The translations under genes were made by a program, and so were the position numbers. The notes under the pieces are model-generated. The model was given only the letters and a program-made list of their open reading frames with translations, was not told the origin of the DNA and searched no databases. This document shows, piece by piece, positions 47,701-60,512 of a stretch of 64,000 nt of DNA; position 1 is the first letter of the stretch; each line of letters begins with the position of its first letter. The stretch is from Cunninghamia lanceolata (lineage: Eukaryota; Streptophyta; Pinopsida; Cupressales; Cupressaceae): contig BSBN01000445.1 of NCBI GenBank assembly GCA_027924645.1, positions 1,984,001-2,048,000 on the forward strand, in the 5' to 3' direction.

Positions 47701-49111
47701 AAGGCTTTAGATGCAGTAATTCAACATGATAGTATCACCTATAAGTGTGAACTAGAGACACCATTAATATCAAACACTACTAGTATTTGTTTTGTTTGAG
47801 TTTTCAAAACTTAAAATGGATTGCTATATTTAGAAAAAACTTGCAATTTCTCTCCAAAAAATGAAATTTTAAGTGCAATTGAATAATAATATAGTTTGTA
47901 ATGAAATTTTAACTATATTAATCATGCACTTGTTGATATTGTAAATGTTTAACTATTATAAAAGAGAAAGATTTAAAAAATAATTTCTTATTTTGTATTA
48001 ATATTTTAAATTCTTTTCTATCCTAATGTTTTACACTTCCAAAAAAGATCCTTTGATAAAAATAGGGAGACAATAAAATTAAAAAAATGCACCTTTTTCT
48101 TGTGCAAATTTCAGTTAGATCATTCCTTTATTGGATATGTCTACTCCATAGACATCAAATTTATTTAGCAAGGGTGTAGGAGTTTAGAAATGGAATGGCA
48201 TATTCAACAAGGGCATGGCAATTCTTACTCGTAACCTTCCCTACTTGGTTTGTAAAGGAAATTTTAGCTCCCAACAATGTTTTTAAATGCCTAGCAATGA
48301 TTTTAAATGGCCAACATTAAATTTAAATAGCCAACATTTATTTCAAATGCCTAGAAATGATTTCAAACACCTAGCATTTATTTCAAATGCCCAAGAATGA
48401 TTTCAAATGCCTAGCATTGATTTTAAATGCCCAACATTGGCTGCAAATCCCCAACATTGATTTCAAACACCCAACATTGATTTTAAACACCCATCAATGA
48501 TATTAAATACCTAGTAGAGTAGTTTGAATGCCTAGCAATGAGAAATATTTTGTGTGCAGCAAAAAAATGCCTTTTAAACTGGTACTCAACATTCACATTG
48601 GTTGGCTATGATTTCTTATGCCTCGACTTTCCTTTCACACTCCTAGGAATCACTCCATTATAGGATTTCCTTCTACAAACAACAAAATATTATTTATGAT
48701 GCATTTTTATGGCAATTAAATTTTACACATGCATAAATAATATATCATGCTTTGATACCATAATAAAATGTGGAAGGAATAAGCAATTAAATTATTAGAA
48801 GTAACCATATATACAAGAAATATAGTGGTTAATTTTTAACCACCAGGATAAGCATACCTGATCAACCAACTATAACTATCTAAAATAGTTATAAGTTGGT
48901 AATGTAACATAATACAATATAATGTAATATATATATATATATATGCCAACACTCACTACTACCAAATTTCCTATAACCAACCTATAACCAAACCTACCAA
49001 ATGTCACATGCACTCTAAAACCATTTCACTTGGATATAGAAAAAGATTTTTTGCAAGTCCTAGAATATGAAAAACACCATTAAGAGTTTGCATTTTCTCA
49101 TCATTAAAAAT
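47701..49111. other. Unassigned AT-rich spacer with minisatellite
   Basis: No coding signal. Holds the minisatellite at 48270-48543 and an AT microsatellite at 48926-48945. Confidence 0.5.
48270..48543. repeat. Minisatellite of about 22-base units
   Basis: About twelve degenerate head-to-tail copies of a unit like CAACATTGATTTCAAATGCC. Variation between units is mostly AA/CA and TAG/CCA switches. Not part of any recognised element. Confidence 0.85.
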
Positions 49112-49713
49112 TGTTAGTGTATTTAATTAATCATACACTATTGTATGTTTTTATGATGCACTTGTACATTCATTGCAATATAATCTATGGATATTCTTGT
49201 AATAATCTATGAATAATCATTGTAATAACTTATGCATAATTTATTAATTGGTTCTCACTAATCCACATGCTATTTGTATTAATACTAAAGTTTCATCTTA
49301 CGTAGATATATTTTATTAGCTAACTACTCTTAAGGAGTTGTATTTTAATAGTCTATCTCTTAAGTAGACTCATTCTTTTAGATGACTACTCTCCAAATCT
49401 TATCCCCAACCTCTACCTTATATATATAAGAGAATAGAGAGCTAGTGGTTAAGGTATCACATTGGAAGAGAGTTATCGTAATTCTAAAAAAATTAAAGCC
49501 AAAGCTTTTTAATAAAAATTATTAGTCATGTTATTCATATTCTAAATATGTGTTATGTTATTAATTTAGCTTTCATTGATTTATTTTATTACTATATGTA
49601 TGTGGGTAAATGCCTTATGGTAGCTTGTTATTTGCCTAGGGATATGATATTATAATGTATTTAGGTAGATGGATATTTAACTTGTGGCACACATCCTTTT
49701 AGTTAGTTATATT
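49112..49713 (+). repeat. Possible LTR fragment flanking element G
   Basis: Begins TGTTAGTGTATT, similar to the start of the K LTR, and contains a TATA run TTATATATATAAGAG near 49421. Element G splits this sequence; it continues at 63661. No PBS or PPT seen, so the assignment is weak. Confidence 0.35.
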
Positions 49714-50902
49714 TGAAATGAAGCTAGGTGTGCGGAAACGCTTCCTACACTAATCTATTGAGGAGAGGGCTATGCAAATTCAACTTTATCCTAACTATTA
49801 TAGCGATGTTAAACCATTAACATGAGATATTATAGCAAAACACAAGAACCAAAAAGTAGACAGAAGAAGAGAGACAGAGATTTACGGTGGGGAAAACCCT
49901 TATCGGGTGAAAAACCCCACACTCAGAAACCTGCACAATGTATTAACAAATCTAAAAGAATGTTTACAGTACACTTGCAATGCAAGCTTCAATGGTCTTC
50001 AACACTCATTTCTGGAGTCAATCCAGTAGCATAACAGTACCTATAAACCTGTGATACAAACTCCATCTCCAAGCACCTGTTTAAATAGAACATACAAGGC
50101 AATTTTGGACCTTTCTTGGAATGGGCGTCCAATATGGCATCTTGGACCAAAACCCATGCCTAGGGACACTTGGTCAACATTGTAGAATGTATCTGACACT
50201 TGTCCATAGCTCCCATCCCAAAGAGGTCACCTATTTCCAAAATGGGCTATGACAGATGCTCTTACGACACTTATGACCGTCATAGAATCTGTCATAGCAG
50301 TTACAACTTACAGCTGTAAGAGAATCTGTCATACACATGCTATAAATAGCATATTCTCTTACAACACATCATATTCCACCTTGGGGCACCCAAATATGCC
50401 TAATTCAAAGATGATTCATGACACATGTCATTACCTGTTTTACAACCTTCTATTCTCAACTCTTACATGTCATAGATTTGTCATAGGAATCCGTCATAAC
50501 CGTTTCGGTCAAACATTCCTTACACAACATAGAAGATGCCGACACATGGAAAAATATTCCTACCACTAAGTGGGATGCCTATCTCCTCATGTGAGGACAA
50601 AATAATTTACAACAAGTTGAATAATATTTACAAACATAGGCATCCCACTTAGTGGTAGGAATATTTTGCCATGGGATTGCATTTGTAATGTTTGTATTTA
50701 TTATTTAAATAATGTATGTGAGGGAAAAATATTCCTACCACAAGTTGTCATAATCCATGTAGGATTGACACATCACCATGCCACATCCCAAAATATGACA
50801 AAGTGGAATTTCCAATTATTTACAACATAGGCAATTGAATAATAAATACAAACATTACAAATGCAAAGAATTACCAAGGTTGAGACACCTTAATTCCCAA
50901 CA
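49714..50902 (-). repeat. Element G 3' LTR
   Basis: 1189 bases. It is about 136 bases longer than its sister because of an inverted-duplication segment at about 50600-50745. A TATA-like TATTTATA lies near 50342 on the minus strand. Confidence 0.9.
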
Positions 50903-50915
50903 TTCTCCCACTTGT
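50903..50915 (-). other. Element G polypurine tract
   Basis: Minus strand AAGTGGGAGAA directly before the LTR start TGTTGGG. Confidence 0.75.
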
Positions 50916-50950
50916 CGAACACTTTGTAAGAGCTAATAGAAAAATAAGAT

Positions 50951-53900
50951 TTAACTGCTATAGGCCAAGAGGCCCATAGACTTCGAACACCATCTGAACT
51001 TCTCTATGCCCACTGGTTTCATCAATGCATGTGCAACATTCTTCAAAGTATCTACCTTATCCAAATGTACCTTTCCATCCTCAACCATGTCCCTCACGAA
51101 GTGAAACTAAACATCAATGTGCTTGGTTCTAGCATGGAAAGTTGGATTCTTTGCAAGGTAAATTGCACTCTGACTGTCACAACTGATCGTGATCTGACCT
51201 GCATCAACACCAATATTGGAACACAATCTCTTAAGCCAAATGGCTTCCTTACAAGCATGAGTTGCTGCCATATACTCAGCTTCTGTCGTGGACAAAGCAA
51301 CAATAGGTTGTCGCTTACTCATCCAACTAATAGCACCACCAAATAGTGTAAAAACATAAGCACTGGTGGATCTCCTGCTGTCAATGTCACCTACCCAATC
51401 TGAATCCACAAATCCATGAATATCAACAGAATGCAAAGGTCATGAAACATTACCATGATAGCAAATGGAATACTCGGAAGTACCCCTCAAATATCTGAAC
51501 ACTCGCTTAACTGCATCCCAATGAACCTGTCTAGGATTAGCCATAAATCGACTAAAGACTCCCACTACTTGGGCAATGTCTGGTCTTGTGCAGACCATAG
51601 CATACATCAAACTTCCAACATCACTAGCATAAGGTACTCTTCTCATGTCCTCCACCTCACTAGGAGATTTTGGACAATCCTCAATAGACAACTTTGTCCC
51701 CAAAGAAACGGGAACACACAATGGTCTGCAATCTGCCATGCTGAATCTGTCCAACATGAACTTCACATACTTACCCTGGCTTAACCAAAGTTTTCTGTTG
51801 GTTCTGTCTCTTCTGATTTCCATTCGTAGAATGTACCTGGCTGCCCCTAAATCTTTCATTTCAAACTAAGCTGACAACTGAGATTTAAAATCAGAAATCA
51901 TATTCTTACCCTTCCCAATGAGCAACATATCATCAACATATAGTGCAACAATGAGAATATGATCACCATCAAACTTATAATACACATAGTGATCCAATTT
52001 CGATCTCACAAATCTAATTGACAACACAAAGGCATCAAACTTCAAGTACCATCTCCTAGGGGATTGCTTCAAACCATACAAAGACTTCTTAAGTTTGCAA
52101 ACCAAATTTTCTTTACCTTTTACCATGTAATGCTCTAGCTGTGACATGTAGATCTCTTCCTCCAAGTCACCATGAAGAAAAGCTATCTTCACATCCATCT
52201 GTTCTACCTCCAAGTCATAAGCTATTGTGAGTGGCAATAGGAATTGAATGGATGTCAGCTTTGCAACGGGAGAGAAGATCTCACCATAACCTATACCCTC
52301 CACTTGTGAATACCCCTTCGCAACCAATCTGGCCTTATACTTCTCAATACTACCATCTGCACCAAGCTTCTTCTTAAACACCCATTTGCATCCAACGGGT
52401 TTCCGTCTAGGAGGCAAAGGCACCAAGTCCCAAGTTTGATTCTTTTCCAAAGCCTCCTTCCAAGAACCTACATCCTTCATATCCAAAGCCTCTGATACAG
52501 TTCTAGGTTCATCACTGTTAGTAAGCAAAGCATAAGCACAACTAGAATCAAGCAATGTAAAACCAAACCTTTCAGGTTTCTTTCTTATCCGTGTAGACCT
52601 CCTCAAGAGCTGAGGTTGAGGTTTAGCTTCTTCCTCTAAGCTTTTAGAGTTGCTAGAGTTCTCCTCATCATCAGGTCCAACATTGTCTTTCTGTTCAGTC
52701 TTCTCAAGGGTGAGAGGAAACTAAACAACATCCTCTTTCTTTTCTTTTTCTTCTGGCTACCAAACAGTGGAAGAAGGTGTAAGCTCTCTGAAGATGACAC
52801 TTCTTCTATACAACACTTTTTCAGCCACGGGGTCCCAAAGCTTGTATCCTTTCACACCAACACCATAGCCGATGAAGATACACTTAATAGCTTTGTTTTC
52901 CAACTTTGACCGCTTCTCCCTAGGCACATGTGCATATGCCTCACAACCAAAAACACAAAGATGCCTTATTGAAGGATTTCTACCAGACCACACCTCCATG
53001 GGTGTCTTTCCAACAAGAGCCGATGTAGGAGATCTGTTTACCAGATAGCAAGCAGTGGCAATAGCTTCAGCCCAAAACTTTTGTTCTAGGCCAGCTCCAC
53101 TAAGCATACTCCTAGCCTTCTCCATTAGTGTCCTGTTCATCCTCTTTGCAACTCCATTTTGCTGCAGTGTGTATGGAGTTTTCTTATGTATTTCAATCCC
53201 AAGTTCCTTGCAATACTTATCAAATTCTGTAGAATAGAACTCACCACCGTTGTCAGTTCTCAAACATTTAATCATTTTACCAGTCTAATTTTCAATAAAA
53301 GCTTTAAACTCCTTAAACTTGCTATAGACTTCATATTTGCTTCTAAGAAAATAAAACCATGTCCTTCTACTATAATCATCTATAAAAGATACAAAGGATA
53401 TAGATTTTGATAATGAAGGAACATTAACATGACCAAACACATCAGAATGAATAAGGTCCAACACACCAGAAGACTTATGAGAACTTGAGTAAAACTGAAC
53501 ACGGTTTTGTTTTCCATAAATGCAATGTTCGCAAAAGTCAAACTCAAGATTACAATCATCTAACCCCTCAACGAGGTTCTTATTTTTCAGGGTATGCAGA
53601 CCCTTCTCACTAATGTGGCCAAATCTCTTATGCCATAACATTATCTTTTCTGTAGGAAGTTTAACTTCCAATGCACAATTACAACCATCAAGACTAGAAA
53701 CAACAGATTTCTTCTCTGCTCATTCAGATGGTGGGGATGAAGTGACTGCTGCCCTCTTCCTTGAGTTAGAAGAACTATTGCATTGTGCAATGCATGCTTC
53801 CAGCTGAAACTGAGTACCCTTAGCAAGCACCATAGATCCTCTAATCATCTTGCATCCTTCTTTCGAAAAGACAACCTGCACACCTGCATCATTCAAACTA

Positions 53901-54952
53901 CTTACAAAATGTAGGTTCCGTGCTAAGCCTGGGATGTACATAACCCCAGAGATCCCCTTCACTCGACCATCAAGGAATTGGATAGAGACTCTTCCATGAC
54001 CAACGATCTTCAGATGAGAGTCGTCACCCAGATACACCTTTCCACCATCAAACTCCTTATACTTAGTGAACTAGTCTCGAAGTGAGGTCATGTGGAATAA
54101 TGCACTAGAGTCGATTAGCCACAGATCATCAGATGCATGGGTTGCTAGGGCTGCGATGAAGACATCACCGTCATCTTGTGATTTGTCAAAATCTGAATCA
54201 GGAGCTTTTTTCTTTTTCTTCTTCTCCTCTTTGCATTCCTTTCAGAAATGCCCGGTCTTGCCACAGTTCCAACAAAAAGCCTTGGACTTTCCAGGAGATT
54301 TGGATCTACCCTTCTCATCTTTCTTGTCCTTCTTCTTCCCTTTCTCCTTAGGTCTTCCATGAACTGCAAGGACTTCTTTGGCTACCTCAGAAGACTTTCT
54401 CCGCATCTCTTTAAATAATAGTGAAGAAACCACTTCTTCCATTTTTAATGTGGATGTGGTGCTTCCGATTGCAATGACAAGATGATCCCATGAGTCCGGC
54501 AGAGAACAAAGTAGGGTCATACACCGATCCTCCTCCTCCATCTTTACACCAATAGCTGTCAATTGTGCAACTAGCATGTTAAAGGCATTCATATGCTCAG
54601 CCATGAATCCTCTATCCTCCATTCGAAGAGAATACAACTTCTTTCTCAGAAAAAGTTTATTGACTAGGGATTTAGCTTGATACACATCCCCCAACTTCTT
54701 CCAAAGGAGTTTTGCAGTAGCCTCCTTATGGACATTTAACAACACAGAATCGGCAAGACTAAGTCTTATGAGACCCTTAGCATTTCGATCCTTGAGATCC
54801 CACTCATCTTGAGTCATTGTAGCTAGTTTAGTTTCATTCACACTTTCCCAAAAGTCTCAGTCAACTAACATGTCTTCCATCTTGAGCTTCCACAGCTTGA
54901 AATTACTGCCATTGAACTTCTCTACTTCAAACTTTCCTGATGTGCTTGCCAT
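50951..54952 (-). pseudogene. gag-pol: Element G Copia Gag-Pol polyprotein, ten stops in one frame
   Basis: From ATG 54952 to TAA 50951, 1333 codons in one unbroken frame. N to C: Gag (KFNGSNFKLWKLKMEDML; knuckle CWNCGKTGHF, final part after a stop), protease (LIDSSALFHMT, with DSG changed to DSS), integrase zinc region (HKRFGHISEKGL...CEHCIYGK). The integrase core follows (DLIHSDVFG, RTDNGGEF, and NGVAKRMNRTL where Glu is replaced by Lys), then RT (ARLVAKGYSQ, ALYVDDMLL) and RNase H ([32 protein letters not shown]). Stops are six TAG and four TGA, at positions where Gln, Trp or Arg codons are usual. Close to functional but dead. Confidence 0.95.
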
Positions 54953-55049
54953 CTCCTTGCTGCAATAAGATGTAGAATGCTCTGCATAGACTCCCACTCA
55001 ACCTAAGATTAGCTCAAAAAACCCCTACCCTACAACTAGGACCAAAGGT

Positions 55050-55067
55050 GATCAAGCTCTGATACCA
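55050..55067 (-). other. Element G primer-binding site
   Basis: Minus strand TGGTATCAGAGCTTGATC, two bases after the LTR; the first twelve bases complement plant initiator Met tRNA, as in many Copia elements. Confidence 0.85.
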
Positions 55068-55069
55068 AC

Positions 55070-55957
55070 TGAAAGGAAGCTAGGTGTGTGGAAACGCTTC
55101 CTACACTAATCTATTGAGGAGAGGGCTATGCAAATTCAACTTTATCCTTACTATTAAAGTGATGTTAAACCATTAACATGAGATATTACAGCAAAACACA
55201 AGAAGCAGAAAGTAGACAGAAGAAGAGAGAGAGATTTACGGTGAGGAAAACCCTTATCAGGTGAAAAACCCCACACTTAGAAACCTGCACAATGTATTAA
55301 CAAATCTGAAAGAATGTTTACAATACACTTGCAATACAAGCTTCAATGGTCTTCGACACTCATGTCTGGAGTCAATCCGGTAGCATAATAGTACCTGTAA
55401 ACCTATGATACAAACTCCATCTCCAAGCACCTGTTTAAATAGAACATACAAGGCAATTTTGGACCTTTCTTGGAATGGGCATCCAATATGGCATCTTGGA
55501 CCAAAACCCATGCCTAGGGACACTTGGTCAACATTGTAGAATGTATCTAACACTTGTCCATAGGTCCCATCCCAAAGAGGTCACCTATTTCCAAAATGGG
55601 CTATGATAGATGCTCTTACGACACTTATGACCATCATAGAATCTGTCATAGCAGTTACAACTTACATCTGTAAGAGAATCTATCATACACATGCTATAAA
55701 TAGCATATTCTCTTACAACACATCATATTCCACCTTGGGGCACCCAAATATGCCTCATTCAAAGATGCTTCATGACACATGTCATTACCTGTCCTACAAC
55801 CTTCTATTCTTGACTCTTACATGTCATAGATTCATCATAGGAATTCATCATTACCGTTTCGGTCAAACATTCCTTACACAACATAGAAGATGCTGACACA
55901 TGGCAGAATATTCCTACCACTAAGTGGGATGCCTATCTCCTCATTTCAAGACAAAAT
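55070..55957 (-). repeat. Element G 5' LTR, part 1
   Basis: Matches 49714-50600. Interrupted after AAAAT (55953-55957), the TSD of H. The remaining 165 bases are at 63496-63660. Confidence 0.9.
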
Positions 55958-57043
55958 TGTTGATAACTGAGAGGGGGGTGAATCAGTTATCTTAATTATT
56001 TCAGCTTTCCGAACTTTCTTAGTAATTAGTGTAGCATCAATTCAAACAAGCAAACATAACCATGAAATATAAATACACATGACACAATATTTTTGACATG
56101 GAAACCCTATTAAGGGAGAAAACCATGGGGTGATCAACCCAAGATTGTATTCTCTGTTAGAAGAATGGAAGTACAAGATGGCACTTGCCAATTAGAGCAC
56201 ATTGCTCACAAGAGGCACACTGCCTACAAGAGACACACTATCTACAACTTATAAAGAGTGTAATACAATACTTGAACTGATAAGGAGCATCAACATATGC
56301 TAGAGTTTAGTTCCGGTTAGGCTCTGTATACTGATCTACTGCACTTCATCTTTCCTCTTCTTTTATGCTACTCTTCTTTCACATACTGGATCTTCCTTTC
56401 TGCTTTTATTCGGCTCTACTGCTCTTCTTCGCACATCACCTTTTTAACCACAACACATCTCATAACTAAATCCATCTTGTATATATATATCCGCACAAGT
56501 GATTTCATCACCTTTCTAGTCGGCACCCGAAATAGTCAATCTTTTCAAAAACTCTGATCTGTCGACTGAATCCTTGCACACCAAGTAATGCGGATCAAGG
56601 ATATACTTGTGGAAATCATTAATCATGTCGGCCAAACATAATTCATGCCTTCATAACCTTTACCAACATCAGTAACACATCTGGACTAATGTTTGATGTT
56701 CTGCCAGTTAGTTCTTCCTCTATCACACTGCCAATCAGAAACCTGAAACTCAAGCATTCATATCTCTTTATCCTTTCCACACCAGACGCTCAAACCTTGG
56801 AATCTATCAGTCAAGATACTCCTCTTGATTTCCCCAAATCTGTACTTCACTGAGATACTTCTACTGAGAGATCCGAACCTATCTGTCAGACCTTACTGAC
56901 TGCTCTGTTCTTGCTTACTGGACCTCAACACTTCTTCAATCTGACTTCCGGTGAGGACTTATCATGCATTGCGGATGTGTGGGATAACCTTTGTTACCAT
57001 CAATGACAACATTCATGAATCCATATAGTGTCTCTTGCCAACA
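55958..57043 (-). repeat. Element H 3' LTR
   Basis: 1086 bases. Minus-strand TATA (run of TATATATATA, about 56480-56490). Confidence 0.9.
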
Positions 57044-57435
57044 ATCTCCCCCTTTGGCATTAATTGCAACACTTAGTGAAAAATGACTAAGTGTTTACAC
57101 TATGCTCCCCCTTGGCTGATGCTCTATTTTTATATACATTTTCTGGAGCTCCCCTTAGTTGGATTCCACATTTTTCACTGCTCTTCACTCCCCATTTGAC
57201 ATCAATGGCAAAGGGTAGGGTCCGCATATCAAAACTTTCAAAAATTCAACTATACTTAGCTGCATAAGTATATACATATGGCATACTTACATATACTGAA
57301 ATATGTCTGCAAAAGTTGTCTTCAATTGAATAAATTATGTAGCCCAACTTGCTTGATTCTGTCCAAAATTGAAATATGACCACTCAATAGGAACGCAAAA
57401 GCTTCTGTCCTCTTAAGATCTATCAGATCATTGGT
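57044..57435 (-). other. Element H 3' noncoding interior with PPT
   Basis: The PPT AAAGGGGGAGAT is at 57044-57055, next to the LTR. The rest is untranslated, with no feature seen. Confidence 0.7.
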
Positions 57436-60400
57436 TCAGGCGGTAGTTTGAGCATCACTTAAGGCCTCATGCATGGCTTCTAACTTAGGGATAATGATCC
57501 TTCTAAGTTCACCCATCCGGCTAATTATGTTCTTCCTTTCCTTCTCAAAATTCTTTATTGCATTTGTGATTGCAATAGTTTGACACTCTTGATTTACTAT
57601 GGAGGATGAGAGAGGATCAAAACTTTGAGACAGACTTAATAGTTTATCCTCTTGTTCTTTTACTTTCCTCTCAATATCTTTGGTCACTGTGGGCCAAGAT
57701 AAGAAAAAATTGTACATATTTCTGCCATCTTTAAGAGCATTTTCCAAGCTCTTTATCCCAATATCCATAATTCTCCTATCATTTGTTATCAGACCCTGTA
57801 CTTCAGAGAATCTCTTATCCAAAAACTCCTTCAGACCTTTTCTTCAACTGACTTCTCTAGAGAATCAAAATGTGTGCTAACACTATTGACTAGAGTTTTG
57901 AGATTACCAGAGGAAGAGACTATGGGATCCTTTTGAAAAGATGGCATGATCTTTTCCAACACTCTAGATGCTGCCTCTATAAGCTCACAGTATTCCATGT
58001 GAGATTTCAGTAGTTTCTCTTTGACCTTCGCATTTGCAAATGAAGCTATTTTCATTGTTTGCACCGGAGATAGAGAGTCAAAATTTAATGGCCCTTTTAA
58101 TAGTTTCAGTTCATCAATCTCCATAGTTGCTTTTGTCAAAAAGTCCTTGATTGAATCTATAGTGTCTCTTGCCAGAGATAGATTTTTTTTTTCTTCTACA
58201 GTCACAGAACTGTCTTTTGGAGCTTTCTCCCCTTCCACAACCTTTGTACTGATATCTTCTTTTCCCTTCACCTATGCTTCTTTCTCCTTTATTCTTTCTT
58301 CTCCTTTGGATCCGGAGTCAGCAGGGGAACCCAGAGGAGTGATGTTGGTCTGTTCATGGGCCACCTCTTCCAGAGTAGAGGATTCTGAGTCCTTAGCTGT
58401 TTCTGCACCGGTATTCATTACCTCTTCTGTTATTTTCTCAGTAGACTCTTCTGCAACACTTGTGGTCGAGGGGTCAGAACCCAAGTCCTCTATAATAGGA
58501 AGATTAAATCTTTTGAAGGCCTTTCGGAGGATCTCTTCTGTGTGCTTGGCTACCTTGTCAGTCTCACTAAGCATAAGTTGATTCATCCTTGCTTTGCTTC
58601 TGAACTCATCCTTACAATCTTTGAATACCATATTCATTGTCTTGGGGTCGATTGAAGGATATAGCTGAATTGCTAACTGTTCCTAGATTTCTAGGTCTTT
58701 GGCTTGGGCATTGTTCTTTCTTATTTCTAGTTCATTCTCCAAGCTTTTGGGGATCAGAGATATAATTTCAATGAATGCTTTGTTGTAGATATTTAGGTAC
58801 CTGACTATGGCATCTTGCAATATCTTCTAATCTACTTCACCATAATCATCATAGAACTCAACCATTGGCTGAAGATTTCCATCCACAGTGACTAATTTGA
58901 TTATGTCATCAATGTGAAGATTGAGTTTTTCAACATATTCCTCTATCTTTTCTTCTTCCTTCTGTCCGGTAGAGGGTTGACCAGATGTTTTCTTCTTTTT
59001 CTTCATTTTCCTGATTTCTTCATCAGATTCAGTCTCCTCTTCATCCCTTTGACTGGCATAAGCTCTTGTAGCTTTTGTCTTTGTTCTTTTCTCTCCTTTA
59101 CCGGATGATTGTGCTTCCAGTTCTGATGTCCTTGAGCCTTTGGCAGTGGTAGGTGCAGATCTCTTTGATGATCTGGTCCAGGTGGAAGGTTTTGCTGAAG
59201 CACTTTCCTCATTTTTCTTTTCTGCCTTCTTCTCTTCCTTAGTCATTTCCATCTTTTTCTTGTGGGCATCAAGTGCCTCCTTTGAGATGCCAAGGCCTTT
59301 GGCAACATTTTCTACTTCTTTTCTCACCTTCCTCTTGATCTCTAGTTGTTTGAGTTCCACATGAATCTTTACACTCAGCTCTTCAAAGGTTCCAAACCTT
59401 TCTGCCTTTGGATCCTTTGGCTAACTTAGCATGTGTTGAACATGCAGCTCCACAATTTGTTCATCAACTTCATACCCCATGGGCATGATCCATACAGTTC
59501 TTGGTTCTACTGCCTCCATTAGTTACTGATCAGTCTCTACCATAAAACATACTGTGTCTTTGTAATTCTCAACAAGAGACTGGGGAATCCTTTCTCTTGC
59601 TTTCATCATGTTCTAAAAATTCTTGAAATATCCCCACAGGGCTATATTTCTTGCTTTAGCATCCCCAAGCCCATGCAAATAGTCTCTGATCTGAATTGCT
59701 ACCGGTTTATCATTTTGCCATACCCATCCATTTGATCTGGGCAACTCATTCATGAAGTAGAAAAATAGGCATAATATTAGTCCACCATATTTAAAGGAGT
59801 TCTTCTTGTCCTTTTTGATCTTCTGTATGTTTTCCATTAATTGGCTCAAAAAAAGTTCACAGAGATCATATTCTGCATTCTTTCTCAGCATCTCATAGGT
59901 AGTATATACTACAGTTCTGGATACAGAATTCTCCCTACTGGAGTGATATATCTTGTATCCTATTATCATAGATGCAAACTTGATATCCGGGTCAGTGATA
60001 TCTTCAATGGTCATTGCCCTCTTATCAAATTTTGATCCAGTGGCCTCATTTACAAAGTTTTTTTTGACAGATTTGAGGACAGGTATTCCTCCAGAGGAGT
60101 GTAAACCAGTTACTGCCCTAATTGCTTCCTTGGTGATTTTGCAAGGCCTGTTAAGCCATAGAAAGTTGTCATGTACCCTACTCAACATATACTGGACCCA
60201 TTCATCTTCTTCAAAGCAGGGGAAATGAATGAACTGATCAAAATGTTTATCGTGGATGCCCTTATATTCTGGTTTAAGCTCAAAAGCATCGTCTATCAAT
60301 TGTTTGTGATAGATATCTCTTAGTTTGAATTCCCCAAATTCTTCAACATTTGCGTGTATGTAAACCCTAATATCTTCTGTGTGCAAAACACCATGTGGAA

Positions 60401-60512
60401 CACTAGAGAAGGCTCCTAGGGGATCTACCTCCAAGGATTTGTATGGATGATTCTTAAATATGGGGTGAGGTCTATCAGAAATCTTTACTATATTTGGAGT
60501 AACCATCATCAA
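57436..60512 (-). pseudogene. Element H accessory ORF (about 1025 codons), unknown protein
   Basis: From ATG 60512 (two more ATGs follow) to TGA 57436. One frame to about 57840, then a 1-base shift. Internal stops are mostly TAG, with one TAA near 59520. The first 300 codons are open and look globular, with FPCFEEDEWVQYMLSRV, AIRAVTGLHSSGGIP and a hydrophobic FKYGGLILCLFFYFMNELP. A Lys/Glu/Ser-rich middle (59300-58880 and 58460-58270) with nuclear-signal-like KKKKK runs follows. The last 280 codons are predicted helical and include RRIMDIGIKSLENALKD, similar to a motif in the element A accessory ORF. No enzyme motif. Possibly a cousin of plant mobile-domain proteins, not shown. Confidence 0.65.

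Noticed and set aside
50551..50745. Possible CRISPR-like or MITE structure from the repeated ATATTCCTACCAC phrase
   Set aside because: Only three copies in mixed orientation with no regular spacing, all inside an LTR; better explained by a fold-back duplication.
53055..53410. Plus-strand open frames across element G, including hydrophobic ones
   Set aside because: They are antisense to the Copia integrase and RT frame, which explains them fully.
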